Numbered from the stretch's first letter, positions 1 through 6,404 are shown. The stretch: DNA of 19,427 nucleotides from CAYJAD01 sp964371835 (GCA_964371835.1 CAYJOP010000036.1:1-19427), one strand, 5' to 3'. Notes: generated by a model not told the origin, from the letters alone. Numbers and translations: made by a program.

Positions 1-50
1 AACGTGCCTCTCTGAACAGCACGCTAAAGCGTGTTGTTCAGCATCGACTA
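1..50. repeat. Right end of a dispersed hairpin repeat (copy 1, cut by window edge)
   Basis: Bases 1-50 match 14052-14101 with one difference (position 30 C, position 14081 T). Bases 13-40 form a 12-bp stem closed by a TAAA loop, with one G.U pair if transcribed. The single difference between the copies turns a G-C pair into G.U, so an RNA hairpin would survive. The end sequence (37-50) is the 14-base motif that also bounds the large element at 13636-14101. The match begins at base 1, so the repeat probably continues to the left outside the window. Confidence 0.85.
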
Positions 51-68
51 ATTATGCTAGGATATTCC

Positions 69-96
69 TTGACAAAAGCATCTAAAATCATACAAA
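69..96 (+). promoter_or_regulatory. Candidate promoter for azlC
   Basis: A perfect -35 box TTGACA (69-74) is followed after 16 bases by TACAAA (91-96), a 4/6 match to the -10 consensus. Transcription would start near 103, practically at the azlC ATG (104). That implies a leaderless or nearly leaderless message, in keeping with the absence of a Shine-Dalgarno sequence before that ATG. The -10 assignment is tentative. Confidence 0.4.
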
Positions 97-103
97 AAAG
101 CCC

Positions 104-811
104 ATGCAAAAATTTTCTCCAGCCATAATTGAAGGCATAAAACGTGCCATACCCATTGTGCTTGGCTATGTGCCTGTGGGCTTTGCATTTGGGGTGTTAG
201 CAGTAAAAAGCAACATTCCAGCTGGTTATGCCATTGCCATGTCATTTTTTATCTTTGCGGGGTCTGGGCAATTTGTGGCGGCGTCCCTTTGGGGTAGTGG
301 TGTTGGTGCGGCATCGGTTATTCTTACGGTATTTGTGGTGAATTTGCGGCATTTGCTTATGTCTGCATCTCTTGCCACTCACATGCAAAAAGCCACACGT
401 TTTCAGCGTTTTCTTATGGGCTGTGAACTTACAGATGAAACCTTTGGCGTCCATTCATCAGCATTTAGGCGCGGCTGGCAATTGTCGCTTTCTACACTAT
501 ATTCGTGCAATATCACAGCCCAAAGTTCTTGGGTTTTAGGTACTGTGCTTGGGGTTTACTTTAGCTCTCTCATAACAGATGTTCGCCCTCTGGGGCTTGA
601 TTATGCCTTAACAGCCATGTTTTTAGCCTTACTCATTCCTCAATTATATAATGGTCTTGATGTATTAATTGCTGTTTTTGCAGGCATTGCCTCAGTGACG
701 CTTAAGCTCATGGGACTTGGGCAATGGAATGTAATTCTTGCAACTGTGCTTGCTGCAAGCCTTGGGCTTGTACTTTCTAAACGCAAAATATCGAGCGGAA
801 AAAAGTCATGA
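104..811 (+). CDS. azlC: AzlC family branched-chain amino acid exporter, large subunit
   Basis: A 235-residue membrane protein of AzlC family size. The N-terminal stretch around residues 9-35 (IPIVLGYVPVGFAFGVLA) is the family signature, followed by several hydrophobic segments and a short basic C-terminus. AzlC with its small partner AzlD (BrnFE in Corynebacterium) forms a cytoplasmic-membrane exporter of branched-chain amino acids and related compounds. azlD follows immediately, its ATG overlapping the azlC stop in an ATGA. The start at 104 fits where family members begin, but no clear ribosome binding site precedes it (AAAAAAGCCC). The substrate here is inferred from the family only. Confidence 0.92.
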   Translation: MQKFSPAIIEGIKRAIPIVLGYVPVGFAFGVLAVKSNIPAGYAIAMSFFIFAGSGQFVAASLWGSGVGAASVILTVFVVNLRHLLMSASLATHMQKATRFQRFLMGCELTDETFGVHSSAFRRGWQLSLSTLYSCNITAQSSWVLGTVLGVYFSSLITDVRPLGLDYALTAMFLALLIPQLYNGLDVLIAVFAGIASVTLKLMGLGQWNVILATVLAASLGLVLSKRKISSGKKS

Positions 812-1131
812 ACATAGAATTAATACTATGCATTGCAGGCTGTACTCTAGTTACTGTAATCCCAAGAATATTGCCGCTCATGTATCTTTCGTCAGAGTCC
901 ATGCCAGAATCTGTTTTGCGCTGGCTTTCATATGTACCCGTGGCTGTGATGTCTGCATTGCTATTTCCAGATATTATTATAAAAAACAATCAGTTAGATA
1001 TTAGTTTTGATAATATTTTTCTTTTGGCGGCCTTTCCTTCATTCATGGTGGCTTGGAAGACCAAGAGCTTTTTTGGAACCATTGCCTGCGCCATGGCTTC
1101 TGTGGCTTTTTTGCGTTATATTGGTTGGTAA
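808..1131 (+). CDS. azlD: AzlD family branched-chain amino acid exporter, small subunit
   Basis: A 107-residue, strongly hydrophobic protein with about four membrane segments. The early motif TVIPRILPLMYLS (about residues 17-29) is typical of AzlD. It is the small partner of AzlC in a two-component exporter. Its start codon overlaps the azlC stop by four bases, implying translational coupling and equal synthesis. The stop at 1129-1131 is followed after one base by the next gene's ATG. Identification rests on both sequence and the azlC pairing. Confidence 0.9.
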   Translation: MNIELILCIAGCTLVTVIPRILPLMYLSSESMPESVLRWLSYVPVAVMSALLFPDIIIKNNQLDISFDNIFLLAAFPSFMVAWKTKSFFGTIACAMASVAFLRYIGW

Positions 1132-1132
1132 A

Positions 1133-1423
1133 ATGGCAATTAAAGCAAGAAAAAGACGTTTAGGCCCACCTCTAGCACCAGCTGAACAAAGCAAATGTTT
1201 ATTGGTAAAAATTGCACCAGATAAAGTGGGCATGTTTCGTTTTTTATTGGAAGCATATGGGCATGTTGCTTATTTTTCAGTAATAAATAAGTACGACGCC
1301 CTTTTGAAAATTGTATTTTCACCGCATAGAGAAAGAGCCGCTCACGAGGCCTTACACGAAATATCTCAAAGCATTGCCTTAAGCATACATCCATTTCCCA
1401 CCAGCGTATTGACCCAAGAATAA
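1133..1423 (+). CDS. Small DUF4911-like protein
   Basis: A 96-residue soluble protein starting at ATG 1133, one base after the azlD stop. A longer reading from 1007 would run through azlD in another frame and is rejected. After a basic N-terminus (KARKRR, residues 4-9) it has a compact alpha/beta pattern with CLLVKIAPDKVGMFRFLLEA and a later KYDALLKIVFSP. This resembles the DUF4911 proteins of Desulfovibrio, small proteins of unknown function that look like an ACT- or ferredoxin-like fold. No catalytic residues are recognisable. Its position suggests co-transcription with azlCD, but no functional link is known. The family assignment is from memory of the pattern and is moderately certain. Confidence 0.7.
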   Translation: MAIKARKRRLGPPLAPAEQSKCLLVKIAPDKVGMFRFLLEAYGHVAYFSVINKYDALLKIVFSPHRERAAHEALHEISQSIALSIHPFPTSVLTQE

Positions 1424-1467
1424 GTGAAAGCCTTGCATTTGTAAAAAATTAAAGTTATTAGTAATAC

Positions 1468-2322
1468 ATGCATGTAGTGTTTTGTATTGATGATAATCCT
1501 AAATTTTTGCGCCTTTTACAGGTGGCTGTGCGTTCATTGCGTCAAGTGATGGGTGCTGACATTCCATGTCTTTGCGTCTATGCTGGTGATAATCCGCAGG
1601 TTTTTGAAGCTCTGAAGCGAGATAAAATCCCTCTAGCCAACTATAAACCCATTCTTTCAAGGGAAGTAATCCCAAGTAATTTACAATTTGCCATAGGTTG
1701 TTTTTTGAAGCTTGAACTAGCGTTAGTACCTGAACTTTTGCAAGATGACTATGTGTTGTATTGCGATGTTGACGTGCTATTTCGCAAGGATATAACTGAA
1801 TTGCTAAATGAAAAACCAGCTTATATGGCCATGGCTAGGGAGTTTACAGCACCATTTTATCATGACCACGAGCAGTTGCGCTATACATGGCGAGATAATG
1901 AATATGTTGTGCCCATGCCCTTTCCCATTTGGACTTTTAGCAGCGGAGTTTTGTTATACAATCTTGCTCGCTTGCGTAAATTTGACTTAATTCATAATTT
2001 TTTAGCTTTTTGTATGCAAAATGTGAAATACATAGGCAACTTAGATCAATCGTTGCTCAATTATTATTTTGGTAAACGCATTTCTAAGCTTGGAGAATTG
2101 TGGAATAGACCGCCATATCATGCTAATGCTTATGACGATGCAAAAATAGTACATTTTCATGGACCAAAGCCTTGGGAAGTGGCAAGGCCAAAATGGGATG
2201 ATTTGCGCATGGCCTGTTATGAGCCGTTGCGTTTGGCATGGGTTGATTTTTTAACACCGGCTGAGCGTGAAGAATATGACACATGGTGTGCAGATGACAT
2301 TGAAAATGCAAAAATTTTATAA
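1468..2322 (+). CDS. Glycosyltransferase family 8 protein
   Basis: A 284-residue GT8-type retaining glycosyltransferase. Seen directly: an N-terminal VVFCIDDN strand, the metal-binding DxD motif in YCDVDV (D100, D102), the acceptor-side NLDQSLLN motif (191-198), and the C-terminal HFHGPKPW (229-236), whose His residues complete the metal site in this family. There is no signal peptide or membrane segment, so it should act in the cytoplasm, probably transferring a hexose from UDP-sugar onto lipopolysaccharide, a glycan or another acceptor; the acceptor cannot be told. It lies 44 bases after the DUF4911-like gene and 15 bases before the exonuclease gene, probably in the same transcription unit. 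A second ATG at 1472 is out of frame. Confidence 0.85.
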   Translation: MHVVFCIDDNPKFLRLLQVAVRSLRQVMGADIPCLCVYAGDNPQVFEALKRDKIPLANYKPILSREVIPSNLQFAIGCFLKLELALVPELLQDDYVLYCDVDVLFRKDITELLNEKPAYMAMAREFTAPFYHDHEQLRYTWRDNEYVVPMPFPIWTFSSGVLLYNLARLRKFDLIHNFLAFCMQNVKYIGNLDQSLLNYYFGKRISKLGELWNRPPYHANAYDDAKIVHFHGPKPWEVARPKWDDLRMACYEPLRLAWVDFLTPAEREEYDTWCADDIENAKIL

Positions 2323-2337
2323 TTTTTTGGTGATTAT

Positions 2338-2925
2338 ATGACAAATCAATTAAGCCTATTTGCAGATAATAATATAATTAAAGATGAAAAGCGTGATTTT
2401 ATGGTGCTTGATGTGGAAACTAGACGCTCGGCTAAAGATGTTGGCGGATGGCATAAGGCGGCACAGATGGGAGTTAGTATTGCAGTGCTCTATGATAGCG
2501 TAAGCGATGACTTTACTTCATATACTCAAGATGAATTGCCTGAAATGTTTGCAAAATTGAGTGTGGCAAAACGAGTAATTGGATTTAATATTAGTGGTTT
2601 TGACTATGCTGTGTTGCAACCATTTGCTGAGTATGAACTAAAGACCTTGCCAACGCTGGATATGCTTTTGCATGTGCAAAAGCGGCTTTCACATAGACTT
2701 TCATTGGATAGCATTGCCACTGCCACCTTGGGTGTGGGCAAAAATGCTGACGGAATGCAGGCCCTAGTTTGGTGGAAAGAGGGCAAGCTTGATGAAATAA
2801 CCAAGTATTGCAAACAGGATGTAGAAATAACTAAGCAGGTTTATCTTTTTGGTAGAGAAAATGGTTATTTAAATTATACAAATAAGTTTGGAAATGTATC
2901 TAGGGTAGAAGTGGATTTTTCTTAG
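2338..2925 (+). CDS. DEDDy-type 3'-5' exonuclease with N-terminal beta-clamp-binding motif
   Basis: A 195-residue RNase H-like exonuclease. Acidic residues of the DEDDy class are visible: D25 and E27 in MVLDVET, D89 in GFNISGFDYAVL, and Y157/D161 in YCKQDV. It resembles the stand-alone YprB-like 3'-5' exonucleases that accompany helicases. No helicase or polymerase domain is attached. Residues 4-8 read QLSLF, which is the canonical pentapeptide for binding the hydrophobic cleft of the DNA polymerase sliding clamp (consensus QL[S/D]LF), and it sits in a flexible N-terminus as such peptides usually do. This suggests, as inference, a role in trimming DNA 3' ends at replication or repair sites. 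A GGTGA preceding the ATG is a plausible ribosome binding site. Confidence 0.82.
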   Translation: MTNQLSLFADNNIIKDEKRDFMVLDVETRRSAKDVGGWHKAAQMGVSIAVLYDSVSDDFTSYTQDELPEMFAKLSVAKRVIGFNISGFDYAVLQPFAEYELKTLPTLDMLLHVQKRLSHRLSLDSIATATLGVGKNADGMQALVWWKEGKLDEITKYCKQDVEITKQVYLFGRENGYLNYTNKFGNVSRVEVDFS

Positions 2926-3133
2926 AATTTTTATTCTAAATAGTTAAAGTTTTAAATTTATTTTCAAATTTTTTTGAAAGAAATTTTTTCTCTAAATTTT
3001 ATTTTGAAGTCACTAAAAGTTCAATCCAAGAGTACATCTGTTCTCTTTAGCCTACTGAAAAAAATTCGTAGTACAGAATTAGTAGAAAAGTAAATAACCC
3101 TTGATTTATCGGGAGCGTTGACAAGTCAGCACT

Positions 3134-3163
3134 ATCAGGCGGTTACTAGGGTAACCGCCTGAT
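3134..3163. terminator. Strong hairpin between convergent exonuclease and terC genes
   Basis: A 13-bp perfect inverted repeat (3134-3146 with 3151-3163) with a 4-base loop TAGG lies between the converging genes, 16 bases beyond the terC stop. It is GC-rich in its core (GGCGGTTAC). Neither side has a clean T run, so it may act as a 3'-end stabiliser or a weak bidirectional terminator rather than a textbook one. The rest of 2926-3178 is AT-rich and shows no gene. Confidence 0.65.
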
Positions 3164-3178
3164 GTTACAAAAAAATAA

Positions 3179-4153
3179 TTATTCAGCTTTTTTTTCTGGT
3201 AAAAATGAAGCAGCAATACCAAGAAATAGTAATGAACCAACCACAGCCAAACTAGCCATGGCCGGCATATGCACAACGCCTGTAACCATAAGCATCATTT
3301 TAATGCCAATAAATGCTAAAATGGCCACAACACTCTTTTCCAAGTGCCTTAAATAGCGCTTAGCAGCCGCCAACATAAAATACATGGAGCGTAAGCCTAA
3401 AATTGCAAATATATTACTAGTATAAACTAAGAAAGGGTCACTAGTGATGGCAATAATTGCAGGCACTGAGTCAAAAGCAAACATAACGTCTGACATTTCA
3501 ACAACAATTAAGCATAAAAACAAAGGTGTTGCCTTTAAGATGCCCTTTGTGCCTTCTGTTGCACCAACACGCACAAAAAACTTTTCCCCATCCACATGCG
3601 GATGCACAGGGATAAAACGTTGAGTTATGCGCACAGACCAGTGATGAGAATAATCTTCAATGGCTTCGGTATGTTTATCCATTTGTTGCCACATTTTCCA
3701 TGCAGTCCATAAAATAAAGATACCAAAAGCACCTAATGCATAGTTTCCAAAGGCTTGCACAAGGGTTGTGCCTGCGATGATAAAGATAAAACGCATGATG
3801 AGTGCGCCCAAAATACCATAGTATAATATACGGTGTTGGTATTCATCTTTAACACCAAAAGAACCAAAGATTGCCATAATTACAAATAGATTATCCACAG
3901 CAAGAGATAGCTCCAATAAGTAGCCCGCTATGAATAATTGCGCTGGTTCAAAGCTAAATTGCCAACCAATGTAACAGGCAAAAAGCATGGAAAGTGTCAC
4001 CCAAAGGGTGGACCACATTAAAGCATTTTTAACGCTAATTGCTTTATTGTCCTTGTGGCTATGCAAATCCAACCACAAAAAGAAAAATACACAGGCTAGA
4101 AAAATTACCACTTCCCAAATGGAGTGATGTGCCAAAAGCGAACTTGATTCCAT
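3179..4153 (-). CDS. TerC/Alx family membrane protein, probable manganese exporter
   Basis: A 324-residue integral membrane protein of the TerC/Alx family with about eight or nine membrane segments. The two family signatures are present: ELSLAVDNLFV in the N-terminal half and MFAFDSVPAI in the C-terminal half, with acidic residues placed inside membrane segments where they are thought to handle the metal ion. Alx-type members export Mn2+ or tune its level. The start is placed at ATG 4153 because GAGGA lies 6 bases upstream; a GTG four codons earlier (4165) would put that GAGGA inside the gene. The 5' leader carries a yybP-ykoY riboswitch, independent support for a manganese role. It is convergent with the exonuclease gene. 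Confidence 0.92.
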   Translation of the reverse strand: MESSSLLAHHSIWEVVIFLACVFFFLWLDLHSHKDNKAISVKNALMWSTLWVTLSMLFACYIGWQFSFEPAQLFIAGYLLELSLAVDNLFVIMAIFGSFGVKDEYQHRILYYGILGALIMRFIFIIAGTTLVQAFGNYALGAFGIFILWTAWKMWQQMDKHTEAIEDYSHHWSVRITQRFIPVHPHVDGEKFFVRVGATEGTKGILKATPLFLCLIVVEMSDVMFAFDSVPAIIAITSDPFLVYTSNIFAILGLRSMYFMLAAAKRYLRHLEKSVVAILAFIGIKMMLMVTGVVHMPAMASLAVVGSLLFLGIAASFLPEKKAE

Positions 4154-4182
4154 AATAATCCTCACTTTCTTTGCCGGAAAAT

Positions 4183-4216
4183 AAAAAAACCTTCCCGGCT
4201 TGTTTGCCGTGAAGGT
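4183..4216 (-). terminator. Intrinsic terminator forming the riboswitch expression platform
   Basis: On the minus strand, bases 4216-4206 pair with 4199-4189 (11 positions, one mismatch, 6-base loop) and are followed by a run of seven U. The 5' arm ACCUUCAC is the same strand that closes riboswitch helix P1, so terminator and aptamer are mutually exclusive. Mn2+ stabilising P1 should therefore prevent termination and switch the downstream exporter on. The pairing is read directly; the switching logic is inferred from family behaviour. Confidence 0.85.
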
Positions 4217-4311
4217 CTTACCACTTGATTTTAATCAAGGGCAACGCCAGACTGTTAAGTCATGCTGTTGACGTTGCCTGGGTCTCATGGACCCGGTTAC
4301 TCCCCTTGCAC
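4206..4311 (-). promoter_or_regulatory. yybP-ykoY manganese riboswitch
   Basis: Read on the minus strand, the leader contains the conserved GGGGAGUA (4305-4298), a GGGUC/GACCC hairpin, the GGCAACGUCAAC segment paired with GCGUUGCC, a CUUGAUU/AAUCAAG hairpin, and the conserved closing AGACCUU (4218-4212). These are the hallmarks, in the right order, of the yybP-ykoY motif, a Mn2+-sensing riboswitch often found before alx/terC-type and MntP genes. Helix P1 forms between AAGG just before GGAGUA and CCUU near the 3' end, extended by GUG/CAC with one bulge. It lies directly upstream of the terC/alx gene. Confidence 0.92.
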
Positions 4312-4341
4312 AAAGTTCCTAGTACATAATGAATAAACACA

Positions 4342-4347
4342 TGTCAA
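4342..4347 (-). promoter_or_regulatory. Candidate -35 box for the riboswitch-terC transcript
   Basis: On the minus strand a perfect TTGACA occurs about 30 bases before the riboswitch start. A -10 box is less clear (TGTACT after 15 bases, or TACTAG after 17), giving a transcription start near 4316-4312, just upstream of the aptamer. This is the expected distance for a riboswitch leader. Confidence 0.4.
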
Positions 4348-4506
4348 GCTTTGTTTATGAGTAAAATAGTATGCAATGCGTTTTTTTATAAAAATGATAG
4401 TTTATATAATGATTGCTATAATACATTTCGCATTGCCGCACGGATTTGCCATTAATCTATGTAAACTACTTAAAATCACTGTTCCTTGCGGGCGTTTGTG
4501 CCGCAT

Positions 4507-4620
4507 AAAACAACGCAGTTGTTTTGGTAGTAAAACACGAAAATCAAGAGCATAGCGGTGCAAGTGAATTGCACCTACTCTTGATTTTCGAGATTTTGAG
4601 TAGTGTTGACTATGTCAACA
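4507..4620. repeat. Cluster of three inverted repeats in the terC-HU spacer
   Basis: Three hairpins follow each other: 4507-4514/4518-4525 (8 bp, loop GCA); 4538-4550/4578-4590 (13 bp) enclosing 4557-4563/4569-4575 (7 bp, loop GTGAA); and 4604-4610/4614-4620 (7 bp, loop TAT). The large one makes a 53-base hairpin with an asymmetric internal bulge. It lies beyond the 3' end of the minus-strand HU gene and may serve as its transcript end, but no strong U run follows. The rest of 4348-4653 shows no gene. Confidence 0.75.
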
Positions 4621-4653
4621 TTCTTAGTTTTTTATTAAACCAAAATTTGGAAA

Positions 4654-4944
4654 TTACTTTCCGTTAAGTTCAGTGCGGAACTTACGAGAAAGACGGAAAA
4701 CAACTACCTTACGAGGAGCAAGGGTGATTGTTTCGTCTGTTTGGGGATTGCGGCCCTTGCGTGCATTTTTATCATAGGCTTCAAATTTACCAAAGCCGCT
4801 AACAAGCAAGGAATCATCTTTTTTGATGGCACCCTTCATGATTTCCAAAAGTTTTTCCACTACGTTTTTGACATCAGAGCGATTTTTGTCTGTTTTTTCA
4901 TAGATAGCTTCGACAATTTCAGCTTTTGTTAATGTCTTCCCCAT
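4654..4944 (-). CDS. HU/IHF family nucleoid DNA-binding protein
   Basis: A 96-residue DNA-bending protein of the HU/IHF family. The signature GFGKFEAYDKNARKGRNPQT (about residues 52-71) contains the beta-arm with the Arg-Asn-Pro tip that intercalates into the DNA minor groove. The N-terminal TLTKAEIVEAIYE matches the first dimerisation helix. The mix of features is closer to IHF-alpha than to classical HU, but the subtype is uncertain. The start is set at ATG 4944 because GGAGG lies 5 bases upstream; an ATG six codons earlier would place that site inside the gene. It is transcribed away from the radical SAM gene. A paired subunit, if one exists, is not in this window. Confidence 0.9.
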   Translation of the reverse strand: MGKTLTKAEIVEAIYEKTDKNRSDVKNVVEKLLEIMKGAIKKDDSLLVSGFGKFEAYDKNARKGRNPQTDETITLAPRKVVVFRLSRKFRTELNGK

Positions 4945-5277
4945 AACGTCCTCCAAATCCATAAAATAGTTTTTATATTTATTTCATCGAACACAAATTA
5001 AGTCCCATCACCAAGCACATTGAACGCATATACATGGTCTTTGTGACAGTATTTTGGCCGATGAAATAACAATCCAAAATATTGGCTAGGAAGAATATAC
5101 TCTCCATACCCCTTGTCTGCAAGGAATTTTTTGCATTTTGTTGTTTTTTTTTGACAAATAGTTTTTATAATCTTCAATTTTTTACTGACACAGCTAAAAT
5201 TTTTTCATATATTCAGTTCGTTAAAAAAAGTCTAAAATTATACCAGACTTTAATTTTTTTTAATTTTTATGTGATTT
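4945..5277. other. Divergent intergenic region with long dyad upstream of the HU/IHF gene
   Basis: This AT-rich 333-base spacer separates the HU/IHF gene from the radical SAM gene. An 11-bp inverted repeat (4979-4989 with 5059-5069) encloses a second one (4992-4997 with 5040-5045), and a third (5051-5057 with 5073-5079) overlaps it. On the minus strand TATAAA sits shortly before the HU ribosome binding site and could be a -10 box. From about 5130 onward the sequence is very T-rich with no recognisable promoter. A possible small reading frame at 5082-5357 is not credible. Confidence 0.55.
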
Positions 5278-6294
5278 ATGAAAATTTATTTACCTTGGAT
5301 TTTAAAAAAACAGTCGCAAACCATTTGGCCAATATTTATTCCCTTTGCTGGGTGTAAAGTTCGCTGTATTTTTTGTGCACAAGAATTACAAAGTGGCACA
5401 AGACTTCAAAGTATAATTGAAATAGTTAAAAAAACAAAAAAACTATTAATACAAAACCAAATGGAAAAAAAACCAGCGCCAGAGCTTGGTTTTTTTGGTG
5501 GAACTTTTACTGCCATTGATGAACAAGACTTGGATGTATGTTGCGACTTTGTAAGTAGGGAAATAGCGGCTGGACGTATTATAAGTGCTCGTTGCTCCAC
5601 CCGCCCCGATGCCATCAATATATATATATTAAGCAAGTTAAAAAAAGCAGGGTTTACAAGTATTGAGCTTGGCATTCAAAGCTTTAATGATGAAGCACTT
5701 AACTTTAGTAAGCGAGCCTATGACGAAATTCAAGCAAGGCAAGCTTGCGCCTTAATCAAGGAGCTTGGCTTTAATCTTGGCATACAATTAATGCCCGGAA
5801 TGCCAAGGGTGACAGCAGAAATTTTTATGCAAGATGTACAAAAAGCCCTAGATTGTGAAGCAAGCTTTCTTCGTCTTTACCCTTGTCAGGTAATAAAAGA
5901 TACCGTGCTTGCAAATATTTGGGAGCAAGGTCAATTTAAGCCTTGGAGTTTAGAGAAAACAATTGAAAGCCTATCCACGGCATGGCTTAAGGCTCATAAA
6001 ATGGAAGTTGCCGTCATTCGTATGGGGCTTGCCCCAGAAGAAGGGCTTGATGAGGCAATTTTGGAAGGTCCGTGTCACCCAGCCCTTGGCAATATTGTTC
6101 AGGGTGAAGCTCTTTATAAATATGTACAGCAGGCCCTTGCTGGCAACAAGGCAAAGTTCATGACCTTGCCCAAGTCTTGCCAAGGTATATTTGGCGGACA
6201 TAAAAATTCTTTGTTAAAAAAATGGCAAGCTCTTGGCGTTGAGCCAAGTAATATAAAATGGCATGATTCTCATCTTATTGAAATAGCATACTAA
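5278..6294 (+). CDS. Elp3-like radical SAM protein (no acetyltransferase domain)
   Basis: A 338-residue radical SAM enzyme. The cluster-binding CxxxCxxC is C26, C30, C33 within PFAGCKVRCIFCAQ. GFFGGTFTAI (about 72-81) is the GGTF-type segment seen in Elp3-like radical SAM proteins, and IELGIQSFNDEAL (about 128-140) is the later conserved strand. The protein resembles the radical SAM half of Elp3 (COG1243) but stops before any GNAT acetyltransferase domain, so tRNA-wobble modification as in full Elp3 cannot be assumed. The substrate is unknown. An in-frame stop lies two codons before ATG 5278, making this the first possible ATG; the ribosome binding site is weak. It precedes the hdr-flx operon by 145 bases and is probably a separate unit. 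Confidence 0.85.
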   Translation: MKIYLPWILKKQSQTIWPIFIPFAGCKVRCIFCAQELQSGTRLQSIIEIVKKTKKLLIQNQMEKKPAPELGFFGGTFTAIDEQDLDVCCDFVSREIAAGRIISARCSTRPDAINIYILSKLKKAGFTSIELGIQSFNDEALNFSKRAYDEIQARQACALIKELGFNLGIQLMPGMPRVTAEIFMQDVQKALDCEASFLRLYPCQVIKDTVLANIWEQGQFKPWSLEKTIESLSTAWLKAHKMEVAVIRMGLAPEEGLDEAILEGPCHPALGNIVQGEALYKYVQQALAGNKAKFMTLPKSCQGIFGGHKNSLLKKWQALGVEPSNIKWHDSHLIEIAY

Positions 6295-6336
6295 AAACGT
6301 GGGTATTTAGTTGTGCTAAAGTGCTTGTTTTTTCTC

Positions 6337-6365
6337 TTGTTAGCTCTGACATTTTCATATATAAA
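6337..6365 (+). promoter_or_regulatory. Candidate promoter of the hdr-flx operon
   Basis: TTGTTA (6337-6342) and TATAAA (6360-6365) are separated by exactly 17 bases, each 5/6 or nearly so to the sigma-70 consensus. Transcription would start near 6372, leaving a leader of about 68 bases before hdrC. A dyad at 6385-6404 lies just downstream of this start. Confidence 0.5.
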
Positions 6366-6384
6366 TTAATTGACTTGCCTTCTT

Positions 6385-6404
6385 TTGTGTATATTTTTTC
6401 ACAA
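6385..6404. promoter_or_regulatory. Dyad TTGTG-N10-CACAA, possible Rex-like operator
   Basis: The arms TTGTG (6385-6389) and CACAA (6400-6404) are perfect inverted repeats. They match the outer halves of the Rex consensus TTGTGAA-N4-TTCACAA, and the right arm extends to TTCACAA exactly. The spacing is two bases longer than standard Rex sites and the left arm has one change, so the identity is uncertain. A site here, just after the predicted transcription start, would suit an NADH-responsive repressor of an NADH-using complex. Confidence 0.35.

Noticed and set aside
3051..3095. TAGCCTACTGAAAAAA as a degenerate copy of the TAGTCG-N4-CTGAA motif
   Set aside because: It shares only the outer letters, lacks the TCG core and has no inverted partner nearby.
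4166..4330. Reading the terC leader as a tellurite-resistance control region
   Set aside because: Conserved elements match the manganese riboswitch in order and spacing, and nothing else of a ter operon is present.
4945..4962. Longer HU/IHF start with six extra residues
   Set aside because: GGAGG is positioned for the inner ATG at 4944; the longer form would bury that site in the gene and does not match family N-termini.
5082..5357. 91-residue open frame upstream of and overlapping the radical SAM gene
   Set aside because: It is Phe/Leu/Lys-rich translation of T-rich intergenic DNA, lacks a ribosome binding site and runs into the better-supported radical SAM gene in another frame.
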